A stretch of DNA of 64,000 bases from Lutraria lutraria (lineage: Eukaryota; Mollusca; Bivalvia; Venerida; Mactridae), in NCBI GenBank assembly GCA_964023205.1, contig OZ026851.1, positions 16,933,528 through 16,997,527 on the forward strand, given 5' to 3'. Shown piece by piece: positions 1 to 9,438 of the stretch. How positions within the stretch are numbered: the stretch's first letter is position 1; each line of letters begins with the position of its first letter. The notes under the pieces were generated by a model, which did not search any database, was not told where the DNA came from, and saw nothing but the letters and a program-made list of their open reading frames with translations. Both the position numbers and the translations under genes were made by a program.

Positions 1-683
1 GTGTGAATAAAAGGTTTGTGTCTTGATATCTATTTGTTTCTACACATCATACATTACAAATTCGATCGTTTTTTAGAATAGTACATGTAGTCATTATCAT
101 ATTAGTTTGAAATGTGAATGCTTTTGGTAAAAACAACCTCATTAATCATCTTACCTGCCGTCGTGTGATTGGGGATAATTACTAGTTTCCTGCGGCACGA
201 AAGATCTCCAACAAAAATAATGTAATGTATCGCGATAACGCGTAGGTGTGTCCTAAATAAGCATGTCCATAAATCACCGTATGAATGTCAAAACATAATG
301 ACCCGTTTGCTGCCGTACAAAAGAAGCTGTAGACCGAGTGTCTCAATTTCTAACAAAAGGAATGTGCTGACTAGGCGAAATGTGATGCTAAACACCTGCG
401 TTGACAAAAACAAGCTCTTTTATCACGTTTTATCTGATTCGAACGTCAAAACATAATGACTCGTTCCCTATCGTACAAAAGATTTTTTTTTTTAGAAAAG
501 GAATGTGCTTCATGTAATCTCGCGTGACTGCGATATAACATATACACAGCGTACACTTATTTTTGAAATCATTTGATAAGAGGACTTAAACAGTTAACAT
601 TGCTAAAATTGAATACGCGGATTTTTTTTTTTTATACGGAATAACAGTATAATCGTGAACAATGTTGGAATAGTGTTATTCAA
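1..683. repeat. Polinton internal non-coding DNA with a diverged ~153-bp duplication
   Basis: No convincing coding sequence is visible. Two diverged copies of one segment start near 291 and 445; each begins with GTCAAAACATAATGAC, continues with a CGTACAAAAG block and ends near GGAATGTGCT. The 5' half of the polymerase gene that should precede 684 is not visible, so it is either to the left of the window or lost. Confidence 0.5.
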
Positions 684-1074
684 ATGCATCCTTATTATAT
701 TAAGCGGTATTCGACGAAACCAATCATATTTGAAGGGATAGCTGGGAGTTTTACACCCATAAGAAAAACACATCACAATTTGACTAGAGCAAAATTAAGG
801 TTATTAGCTCATCCATATGGTTATTACGGTGAATGCCAATGCTGTATTACTTCGACGGAATTCAAAAACGAAGCGGATGTTTGGAATTCATTGAGAGGAT
901 ATATATGCTACTGGTGTAATAAAGAAACTTATTATTGTGACAAGTGTTATCTAAGCAATAGTTTCTTACGTACGAAAGGGTTATGTCTAGGATGTGATTT
1001 TTATTTCACCGTGTTCGATAGTAATGTCAAAATAATTGGTAACACTATAATACACGAGTATTGTTTTAACGCAG
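684..1074 (+). CDS. cysteine-rich open frame fused in frame to polymerase fragment
   Basis: An open frame of about 130 codons from an ATG at 684 runs into the polymerase exon. It holds several Cys pairs (ECQCC, CYWC, CDKC, CLGC) that look like a zinc-binding ribbon or treble clef. It does not resemble the polymerase palm expected at this place. A plausible 3' splice site (TTTTAACGCAG, ending at 1074) falls exactly where polymerase similarity begins, so this frame may be a separate exon, intronic, or a separate Polinton ORF. I cannot name it. Confidence 0.35.
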
Positions 1075-1211
1075 TTCATAGAGTCCTGCAATTTCGGCAA
1101 GAGGCTTGGATGAAGCCGTATATTGATTTCAATACGGATAGACGAAAACATGCTACGTCTACATTTCAGAAGAATTTCTACAAGCTAATGAATGTCTCCG
1201 TGTTTGGCAAA

Positions 1212-1366
1212 GTAATTTTTTAATGTTTTATCTTTTTTATTACAGTTTTTATTTTCGTATACATTTTCGTACGCATGCTCTATTTCTAACAATGTATTCC
1301 TATTTCCATCCCTTTGTTTTATCCTATTAGTATACGTTTTTCTTAGTCTATCATGTTATGTTTCAG
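1212..1366 (+). other. spliceosomal intron 1 of Polinton polB
   Basis: A 155-nt phase-0 intron starting GTAATT and ending in a pyrimidine-rich TTTCAG. It separates ...FGK from TMEN..., a stretch that is continuous in the family, so the boundary is fixed by homology as well as by splice sites. Confidence 0.8.
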
Positions 1367-1553
1367 ACGATGGAAAATGTTCGCAAACACAGATCCATTG
1401 AGCTCGTACATTGCTAGGAACGTCTTCAAAAACTATCGGCTAAACCTACTTACAAAAACACCACCATCTTCAATGAAGACCTTGCGGCGGTAGAACTTTT
1501 ACGTTCCAAAGTAAAACTATACAAACCAAGTTACAGCGGAATGTGCATCCTCG

Positions 1554-1715
1554 GTGAGTTTAATTTGAATTCTGAATCGGCATAAATACATCTTATGAAT
1601 TAGTTAAACTAAGGTTTTGTTGATAATCAAAGTCAATAATAAAACTTTTTTTTCATACACACGCGTATCAATGATTATGAAAATTCTAAAAAGTAGTTTA
1701 ATTGTTGTCTTTCAG
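1554..1715 (+). other. spliceosomal intron 2 of Polinton polB
   Basis: A 162-nt phase-1 intron, GTGAGT...CTTTCAG. It splits the Asp codon that begins the conserved block leading into the TDTDS motif. Confidence 0.8.
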
Positions 1716-2557
1716 ACTTGAGTAAATATCTCATGTACGATTTCTGGTACAATTACGTCAAACGAAGGTATGGTCAAAGTGCTCAACTCCAAATGACGGA
1801 CACGGATAGTCTTTTGTATTATTGTGAAACGAGAGATATTTACGATGACATGCGTACGTCGTCGGAAGTATTTGACACGTCAGACTATTCTAAAGATCAT
1901 CCGCTACACAGTGATCATAACAAGAAAGCGCTCGGGAAAATGCAGGATGAGACGAATGGGACTCCGATCAGTGAATTTGTGGGACTTAGATCCAAAATGT
2001 ATAGTTTTCTGTGCAATCAAAAGGAAGTAAAACGCGCTAAAGGCATTGCTAAGGTCACTGTGAGGAAGGACATTACGCACGAGCAATATAAAGACTGTCT
2101 ATTTGGAGAAAAGAAATTAACATCTTCCATGACCTCCCTTCGAAGTCATAAACATGAATTGTATTGCGAAACTATACAAAAAACTGGATTATCGGCATTC
2201 GGTGATAAAAGATATCTCATCAATAACGTTGATAGTTACGCGTATGGTCATTATAAGATCGCTGATGGAAGTACTCAGAGTCATAGTGACACGCAATTTT
2301 CGTTGGTGGAGGATGACTTTCACACGACCTTAGGAGAGGGAGTGTTTGAAAAGCTGGATGAACAAAGTTTTGACATTGATGGATGTACTTTTACACCGTG
2401 TGTAAATGTTTGATATTGTTCAACCTATTTACTGTTTATATATAGTATATCTATTAGATAGTGTGTTTGTAAATATAAATATAAAACGAAACCATGCGTT
2501 TTTGTTTTCTTACGTTTTATAATTTTTTTTTTTTGAATACATAATCTATGGTATACA

Positions 2558-3063
2558 TTATACATAAGGTGTACATGATTGATTACACGTGGCATTGTCA
2601 GATAAACACTCTGGAAAAGCGTATGTAATCACATCCGTAACATATTCATCATTTGTTTCGAGGTTTATAGAATCGAATGTCTTCACAAAGTCAGTAAGAG
2701 GAACACCACGCAGCCTTTGGTGTAAATACAGAATACAACACACACTGACGATTGGTTACTCTGTATCTGTTCTCCGTTGACTGTTATCGTTTTAGCGATC
2801 TCGTTCATCCATAACTTGATGCGAGCGCTGTTCATTTCGGGTGGCCTTCCATAACTATCGAAAAATTCAACGTGCCCTTTGCCATCGTTATAAATGGCAC
2901 ACCAGTGTCGACCGGGTAGACTATGCATATCCGTGTTGACAATAAGACCGTACGGGTGCTTAACCTTTTGTTTCGGAAGGCTGTCAGAAGCAAACACGCC
3001 GAGCACATGTTCTCCCAACACACTATCACATTGGATATAGCACTCCAACTGCGATGTATTCAT
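2558..3063 (-). pseudogene. Polinton adenain-like cysteine protease (PRO), frameshifted
   Basis: Maturation protease of the adenovirus/Polinton type, expected to cleave capsid precursors. The HWCAIY block with the catalytic His and the FFDSYG block with the acidic partner are present. The segment around the catalytic Cys is shifted: the frame changes inside a GTGTGTGTT run near 2735-2742, and the family-like tail with LHQRLRG continues in another frame to 2558. Its ATG (3061-3063) overlaps by one base the stop of the spliced capsid gene, a compact arrangement typical of this element. The protease is probably dead. Confidence 0.8.
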
Positions 3064-4598
3064 CACTGTACAATAATGTCACGCTCTTGGTTTATTTCAA
3101 AATATCCGGGACCCTCGCTGTACACAATGCAACTCATCGGTTCTAGAAAGATAAAAGCGATTAAGAAAATGACTCACTCGATCTGTATTCCTTTGATTAT
3201 TGTTTAGTTCGAAAAAAAAATGACTTATCAACACTAGGTTTGACCTCAAAACATTATTTTTGGAATGTACATTACTCTGTAGATGTATAGATAAACTGGA
3301 AAATATAAATACATAATGAAAGTTTAAGTACCTGTGAGTCCTGATCTGAAATGAACCCCTAGTCGCACATTGCCGTTCTTCACCAATGACATATACTCGC
3401 CGTGATGAGAGAAGTTAGGTTCCAACTGAAAGGCGAAAAGGGCGCTCCCGCCTATAAAGTGTTCAATATCTAGTCCATCACCCTCGTCCTGTCTCCACAT
3501 ACCTGAGCTCGTCAATAGGTTTGTATAGGCTCGCATTATTTCTTTGCCGTTGCGTGTGGGTTGTGATGCTGTATGCCCGGCAAAATCAATATTCAACGGA
3601 TTTCCACCTACTGAGAGACCATCGGCATATACAACGATTTGCTTGATATCGCAGTTTTCGAAGTTAAACGGGTTGGCACTATAGTCTCCGTTGATGGCTT
3701 TGCTTTTCACAAAACCAACGATGACCTTTTCAGGTCGACGCCCTTGAAACATGTTTTCCCAGTTGAACGAGGTACTACCCGTAGCTATACTCTGTGATCG
3801 ACATTCTACTTTAGTAAACGGGTAAAGAGCGTTCTTCTTCTCAAGGATTTTGGAATGTCCGTAGATGAGTGCTGGGTTGACTCTCACTTTCTTGACGAGC
3901 ACATAGATATCGTCAATATTGATTTTGAAATCGACATTCGCATCTGCAGCATTCAGAGCAAAGTTAACGGGGCTCCTATACATTTTGACTTTCACGTCTA
4001 CCTGATTTAACAGATACCTATCCATATTGAAGAGGTCGTGAAACAATGGTCCTTGAAAATCTAACTTTCTTGATCCTGTGATCCAAAAAGACCGCATATA
4101 TAATCCGTTGTTTTTACCATTTGGATCAGTTATACCTGGAAAATCTGCATCATCCATGTGCCACCCTTGAGTGCTAGTCTGTGTGGATAGCGCATCCTGA
4201 CCATATCGTAGCAGGGTTTGAATGTATGCCCTGTATGGATAGTAGTTACACGTGATGGTGGCTTTGTTTTGCAGCGTCACTTCCATTGTTGAAAACAGCG
4301 ACTGGAGAAGCAAGTTCACTGGAGCCACTTTGTCTGTCTTGACATCTGTGAGAGGAGTTCCATCCGATTTTGTTATATTCAGTTTCACATAGATCTGAGA
4401 ATTTTTCATATCCAAATAATCCATTGAATTCTGTCCATTGATACGGAATTCAAACGGTCCATCGTTCGACACCTGAGATATAGGTCGCACCTCTTCGTAA
4501 TATTCATCCGTGACACTTGTTTGAGTACTAGGCAAATCGAAAATGCTGAGTTCAGACACTAGTCCTTCTTTAAATTGTTCTTCGTTAAACACAGACAT
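3063..4598 (-). CDS. Polinton double-jelly-roll major-capsid-like protein (F54H12.2-like), 2 exons
   Basis: Structural protein of the Polinton, of the group annotated in many invertebrates as F54H12.2-like and assigned a double jelly-roll fold. The start is the ATG at 4596-4598, followed by an acidic N-terminus. Family-like blocks include GPFEFRINGQNSMDYLDMK and a YPYRAYIQTLLRYG segment. The unspliced frame stops at 3324, but a 5' splice site (CACAG/GTACTT) at 3332/3331 and a 3' site (CTTTCTAG) joining at 3142 add a short C-terminal exon, 3063-3142. That exon reads as the usual end of the family (CIVYSEG...EINQERD) and restores a length of 448 aa. No stop or frameshift is visible, so this is the best preserved gene of the element. 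Confidence 0.8.
3143..3331 (-). other. intron in the Polinton capsid gene
   Basis: A 189-nt phase-1 GT-AG intron. Evidence is the donor CACAG/GTACTT, the acceptor CTTTCTAG, and the appearance of the missing C-terminal residues of the family in the correct frame immediately after it. Confidence 0.7.
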
Positions 4599-4614
4599 TT
4601 TTTACAATTGGTTC

Positions 4615-5040
4615 CTAACTGATTTCAAAAATATCTCGTTTCCTATTAGTCTTTTTATAACCGCGTTTTCTTTGACCTCTACCTCGTTGCTGTTTTCGCG
4701 CTGGACGTTTTCCTGCACCGCGCTGCCTTTTAGTTTTAGCCGAAGACGTACTTCTGGTCTTTCTTTTCCTTCCACGTCCGGAACCTTTCTGAATCATATC
4801 TACTATATCAGTTGGATTTATATCTTCTCTCTCTAGCTCCGACTTAGCTTGCGCCACAGTCTGTTCAGCGGGTAAAACTGCTTTAATAGTGACCGGTTTA
4901 TCTCCGTCTGGCTTTGATTGGTCTACGGTAATGATGCGCATTCTTCTACCAGCTCCTGATTGGTTGATCGAAGTTTTTCCGGTACTCGCACGGACGAAGA
5001 ATTCCACCCACTTTTGCGGATTAGGTACATACAATTTCAT
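4615..5040 (-). CDS. small basic Polinton protein, DNA-condensing candidate
   Basis: A 141-aa intact frame. The N-terminal half is mixed (MKLYVPNPQKWVEFFVRAS start). The C-terminal half, from about residue 85, is extremely rich in Lys, Arg, Gly and Gln (for example GKRPARKQQRGRGQRKRG). Position between capsid and penton-like genes and composition resemble adenovirus core proteins VII and mu, which pack genome DNA; that role is inferred from composition and position only. It lies 16 bp upstream of the capsid ATG on the same strand. Confidence 0.65.
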   Translation of the reverse strand: MKLYVPNPQKWVEFFVRASTGKTSINQSGAGRRMRIITVDQSKPDGDKPVTIKAVLPAEQTVAQAKSELEREDINPTDIVDMIQKGSGRGRKRKTRSTSSAKTKRQRGAGKRPARKQQRGRGQRKRGYKKTNRKRDIFEIS

Positions 5041-5044
5041 GTTC

Positions 5045-5467
5045 TCAAAGAAACGTATACGACTTCAAATGAAGTGTTAAATGTATAGGTTTCTGTAAGA
5101 CTGATATCTCCTGATCGTTTTCACCCTTTATATAGATACTAAATTCTCTGATTTCCTTTTTGCTCACTGCCGCATAAAATGGATCTAAAACGTAATCCCA
5201 TTTGTTTTTACTGTTTTTTTCCAAACGTCTCAATAAAGGTCGCTCTTCACCATTGACGATACTCTCCTTACACAAATCCGTGTAGATATATAATCCCTCA
5301 TCCGCCCTAATTGCGGACTTGATAATTCTGTTGCGTGAAATTCGACGAGCGCCACTTTCCACATGCCGGGTAAGTAAATTGGACGTTTCAACTGTACCGT
5401 AAACTGAGTGGTTATTTGTGAACAGCACATCGCTCTGATCACTTTGTACATAAATATAACGATCCAT
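5045..5467 (-). pseudogene. Polinton penton-like minor capsid protein, two compensating frameshifts
   Basis: A 140-codon frame starting MDRYIYVQSD. Its ends resemble a common Polinton structural protein (N-terminal strand region, and LYIYTDLCKESIV towards the C-terminal half). The middle, roughly 5330-5400, does not resemble the family in this frame. The family-like block (YLPGMWKVALVEF) is instead in the overlapping frame 5230-5451. Two small indels that cancel each other are the simplest reading. The penton or minor-capsid assignment is tentative. Adjacent genes are spaced by only a few bases, as in one transcription unit. Confidence 0.6.
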
Positions 5468-5469
5468 GT

Positions 5470-6576
5470 TTATACGTCCTCTCCTGATGTATCTTTGACG
5501 TCATAAGCATCCACCCAACTGTTAAATGTATCGGGAAATCCTTGCCATTTCACCAAGTACTGCATTTTTTTATTTCTCTTCCGTCTACGTAGTATACGTT
5601 CAATAAACCAAAGGCTGTTCTCGTCTTTATCCACCATTTGCAATTCACTATTGTAAAACAACCATTTTACAGCTTCGTCCTTTAAATCTGTCAGTCTATA
5701 CATTGGAATGCCCTGCTTAAGTATTCGTGATGATACCTTGAACACCTCAGTCGTGTATTGTTCTTGATATGCTCGACGGAAAGGTGCTTTAGTGAAGCTG
5801 ATGCGTACTAAATCTCCCACATTAAAGCGATAATCAGGTTTTGCTTTCACTCGGGGACGCTTTTTCAAATATATAAAAGCCCAAACGTCTGATTCGTTGT
5901 CCTTATTGATCTCATTCGGTGACATGTCATTTCAACTACGATGCGGTGTATTGTTGTAATTATCTACGATGTCCTGTAGGTGATCGATATATCTATATGT
6001 ACGCTTATGTCTCATGTAGCGATACAAGGCAGTCTTAATCGTTCGCTGAACACGTTCAACATAGTTGGCTTTAGCCGGATTTTGCGTATTGAAAAAATAA
6101 ATGTCTTCTTTCTTCATCAGTTTTTTAAACCACTGATTGATAAACTCTGAACCTTTATCTGCGCGTATCTTCGTCGGTTTCACGTCACGTAACATTGTTT
6201 TCATAGCTTCCAAAACCTCTTTCGCCGTTTTGTTTTTCAAGGGTTGTACTCGGAGTGTCCTAGAAAAAATGTCAATGGCGAACAACAAGTACTTTACACC
6301 ATCATTTTTCTTCCGTCAAATTGATCATCGACAGCCAATCTATGTCCCATTGTTCATTGATGGATGTCACTCTCACATTCGCGGTTTTAAAGCGATGACG
6401 AACGGGTTTCTGCAATGCGTAAGCCTCCTGCTTGCTCAACCACCGAGAGACGTAGTCGAGCGTGAAACGCCGGGGTATTTCTTACGTAGCACTTTCAGCA
6501 ATTTCTGAGGTCCCGCATACGCGCCGGGATTTTTAACATCGAAGTAATAAAATTCCAAAATCGCGTCTTTCTCCAT
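5470..6576 (-). pseudogene. Polinton retroviral-type integrase with C-terminal chromodomain, broken
   Basis: DDE integrase that would insert the element. The start is the ATG at 6574-6576, with a Polinton N-terminus (ILEFYYFDVKNPGAYAG). The core carries WDIDW (first Asp), ADKGSEF (second Asp) and YVERVQRT (Glu). The C-terminal part (5470-5925) has an SH3-like segment (FNVGDLVRISF) and a chromodomain with the aromatic cage signature YLVKWQGFPDTFNSW. Breaks: a frame change near 6450, another in an A-run at about 6304-6315, and an in-frame TGA at 5932-5934 between core and chromodomain. It is inactive as it stands. The chromodomain may have directed insertion to modified histones. Confidence 0.88.
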
Positions 6577-6661
6577 GACTTAGCAACGAGAGGACTCGTC
6601 GATACTAATAGGCGCGTCGGAGGGATAGCGATATATATCATTCAGTCATATCACTTACCTC

Positions 6662-6830
6662 TCCGTTCTAAAAAATAAACTCGTCGTTCTAGAAAATGAA
6701 CTGGTCGTTCTAGAGAATGAACTCGTCGTTCTAGAAAATGAACTCGTCGTTCTAGAAAATGAACTCGTCGTTCTAGAAAATAATTACGTTTGTTCTAGAA
6801 AATGAACTCGTCGTTCTAGATAGTGAACCC
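6662..6830. repeat. 21-bp minisatellite outside the integrase
   Basis: About eight head-to-tail copies of a 21-bp unit, CTCGTCGTTCTAGAAAATGAA, with a few variants (CTGGTC, GAGAATG). It lies between the integrase start and the presumed terminal region of the Polinton, where subterminal tandem repeats are common. Confidence 0.85.
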
Positions 6831-6892
6831 TTTGCGATCACGCTATTCTAAAAATAACTTTTGAGAATCCATCGTTCTATAAATAACTTTAG

Positions 6893-7020
6893 GATCACGC
6901 GGTCAAGGTCAGCACGTGGTCAAGGTCAGCACGTGGTCAATTCAACACGTGGTCAAGGTCAAACACGTGGTCAATGTCAAACACGTGGTCACGTGGTTAG
7001 CACGTGGTCACGTGGTAGGG
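6893..7020. repeat. CACGTGGTCA tandem repeat
   Basis: About nine copies of a short unit built on CACGTGGTCAAGGTCA, 12-18 bp apart. Each copy contains the palindrome CACGTG, an E-box core. It is probably a subterminal repeat of the Polinton; the exact element end was not found. Confidence 0.8.
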
Positions 7021-7072
7021 ATAAACCGGAAGGATAGTCTGTACCATCAGTTTACTACTACTGGGAGCTTGA

Positions 7073-7880
7073 AAACGTTACACCAGGGAACCGAAAGTGT
7101 ATGATTACAATTTCACTGTATGCCTGTCACCTTTATTTTACAAATTTAATGATACCAGCAAACTGATTGAATGGATTGAATAAAACAGATTGCTTGGTGC
7201 TGACAGATTCATTATCTACAATCATTCAGTAGCTTCCAACGTCGATCAAGTGCTTTGTTACTATTCAAAACGAGGCTTAGTAAACCTAATAAAATGGCGG
7301 CCTCCAATGGGAGTCAACTCAAAACCGAAGACAAAGAATCCTGTGGAAATTCATTATTTTGGACAAACTGCCGCATTGAATGATTGTCTTTTTAGGAGTA
7401 AATCTACTTCGAAATTTCTTGTAAACATCGACTAAGATGAGTTTATTATTCCACACGCAGAAAATGTTGGTAATTGGTTCAAACTGTTGCATAAAATAGA
7501 AGTTCCAAATACGGTGACATACATGTTCAGAAGTACATTCTTCAGAATGGAATGGATCAACACAGAGGTAGAATTGTCTGAGCCAGAGCTCGTTGAAAAA
7601 TTTAAACTTACAACTTTACAAAAATTTGGACATGAAACCCAAATCTTTAAACCTTACGAGCGATCTAAGTATATTGTACGGACATCCGGTGCAGACCAAA
7701 TTCTCATACACGAAGTATCGAAAGGCGGGATGGTGGCAGCACCTGCAGAAGTGGGTCTACTTCATCATTACCGATATTGGGGCAACTTGGAAAAAAAAAA
7801 CGATGATAACTGATGACACTGTCAAACAGAAGTTTGGTCCGAATTTGATAAAAAAATGTCCAGAATGTTTGGAAGGACCT
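7073..7880 (+). pseudogene. glycosyltransferase family 92 (DUF23) processed or decayed copy
   Basis: The frame shows the GT92 signature order: VCLSPL, a KLIEWIE block, LLGADRFIIYNHS, HYFGQTAALNDCLFRS, the metal-binding acidic motif region DEFIIPHAENV, and a late ILIHEVSKGG block. Active members transfer galactose in the Golgi. Here the frame has TAA at 7181-7183 and at 7433-7435, both where Leu is usual (the second inside the acidic motif). It also shifts in the A-run at 7791-7800, after which the last family-like residues (KFGPNLIKKCPEC) appear in another frame. No introns interrupt it. There is no obvious N-terminal membrane anchor, so it is a fragment. Confidence 0.75.
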
Positions 7881-7985
7881 TGCCAATCAACAAAAACCAA
7901 CATAATAAATAAAATAATAAAAAAAAATTATTTAACTGATATACTGCATTGCCAGTGCAAATATTGTAATATTCAGTTTTCTAGA

Positions 7986-9438
7986 TTAGGCCTAAAAAAA
8001 AAATTACTTGTTTCCGCAAGCGGGCCAGAAAAAAATAGGGTAGGTAGGTAGGCATTAAAATTTTTTTTTCTCTTTTTTTTGTTTGGAAACACGAATAGAA
8101 ATATTTGGAAAAAGTTTTGTCTATCTGTCGTATTACAACTAATTAATATGGGATGCTTTCCAAATGTTTCCAATTTCACTACCCTGAACTAAAATGATCT
8201 ATTTCTATAGCAGTGAGACTATTACAAACATTATATAACAATTAACAAAGTAAACTGTTCCTCTCATTTATTCCTAGTGCTCTCAAGATAGCATAGGAGA
8301 CATTTTTCGACAATCTAGGAGAGCTTTCTTGTGTCAGCCTGCACAAAAGCGAAAATTGAACAACATTCCAAGTACCAACTCATCGCCGGACTAGTAGACT
8401 GGAAAATCTAGGTTGCCCACAACAATATCAATTAATCCAAATTCTGAATGTCGACTTAACCTCTGTACTATATAATCTGATGTTTATGTAATATAGTCTA
8501 GATGTGGTCAAAATGATTTAGTATGAAAACTGATTTGAATCTATTTAGGCTTGAATTTTGACTAAGAAGCAAATCTACACCCAAAAGCATATTAATATAT
8601 TACTACATTCAATTATTTGCTAGATGTGTTGTTTGGCAGGGAAGTGACTTTTTTGGTCACATACATGTTAAGCCAAGACTGTATCTTATTGCTGCAATAT
8701 TAACAAATTGTAATGGAAGATGTTTTATCAACTTAGCTGAATAATGATTATCATAAAATTTACACCGAGTCCTGAAAAAAATGGAGAATTCATCCAGTGT
8801 ATGTGTCACATGATTAAGGGTCAAAGATAAGACAACACAATTAGAAAAGATTTTCATTAAATGCACATACAATCATGTAAGATGATGTATAGTTTCACTA
8901 TGATATCCGAAATTTGTCGTCCGAAAATCGTACACCACATTACTATGAATGTAATGTCTACTAATGACTATTCTTGAAAATTCACGAGTCTTTGTTATTC
9001 TGTTGGTCATAATGCTTAATGCAATATGATACTGTTGTAAAAATTCAATAAATACTATCAAAATGTGATTATTCATGAAAATGTTTACAACTTTCGGAAA
9101 ATGCGGTATAAACTTTATTCAATTCCACGGACGCTTCAGAAACGAAGTATACTCACGAAGATGTAACCAAATTATGAATCATGACTTTGGTCAATTAAAA
9201 TTGCAGACCAGATCAGTTCTCATTAAAAGCATTCTGCGAAATTGATCTGTGCAGTGTTTTTTGGTCATTTAAGTGTACCTATTTCGGACAGTAACTGAAT
9301 TCGGATACGTAAAAAAATAGACGAAAAGGGACCGACTTTCAAAATTTTTTTTTGATAGGTCAAAACAAAGTTTAGGGTCGGCAGCAAAAAAATAGGGACG
9401 GTCGGGCTAGCGGAAACAAGTAATTTGTTTAAGCCTTA
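7986..9438. mobile_element. non-autonomous DNA transposon with TTA target duplication
   Basis: Inverted termini match: left GGCCTAAAAAAAAAATTACT from 7989, right end the reverse complement of ...AAACAAGTAATTTGTTTAAGCC ending at 9435. Both continue inward with a TTTCCGC(A/T)AGC block. The flanks are TTA at 7986-7988 and 9436-9438. A 3-bp TTA duplication and GG-starting termini fit the PIF/Harbinger superfamily, but no transposase is present. Open frames inside (for example 8657-8872 and 8873-9076, both -) look like chance. Confidence 0.75.

Larger units (their letters stand above)
1075..2413 (+). pseudogene. polB: Polinton protein-primed DNA polymerase B, C-terminal part, 3 exons
   Basis: Family B protein-primed polymerase that would replicate the linear Polinton genome. 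Visible are the Polinton-type block around HRVLQFRQE, the motif KLMNVSVFGK at the end of the first exon, a TMENVRKH continuation in the second, and the palm motif C MTDTDSLLYY in the third, followed by the KRYLINN...YGHY region typical of Polinton polymerases. Exons are 1075-1211, 1367-1553 and 1716-2413. The introns are 1212-1366 (GT...TTTCAG) and 1554-1715 (GTGAGT...TTTCAG). Exon 2 has an in-frame TAG at 1415-1417, so this copy is broken. Exonuclease, motif A and TP regions are absent from the window. Confidence 0.85.

Noticed and set aside
6137..6508. 123-codon + strand frame
   Set aside because: Antisense shadow of the integrase; all family motifs are on the - strand.
1..7020. Packaging ATPase of the Polinton
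   Set aside because: Searched for a Walker A motif in the open frames here and saw none; it may lie to the left of the window or be lost.
7181..7435. Reassigned TAA codon (two TAA at Leu positions)
   Set aside because: The modular gene, LINE and capsid frames use TAA/TGA as normal stops; decay explains it.
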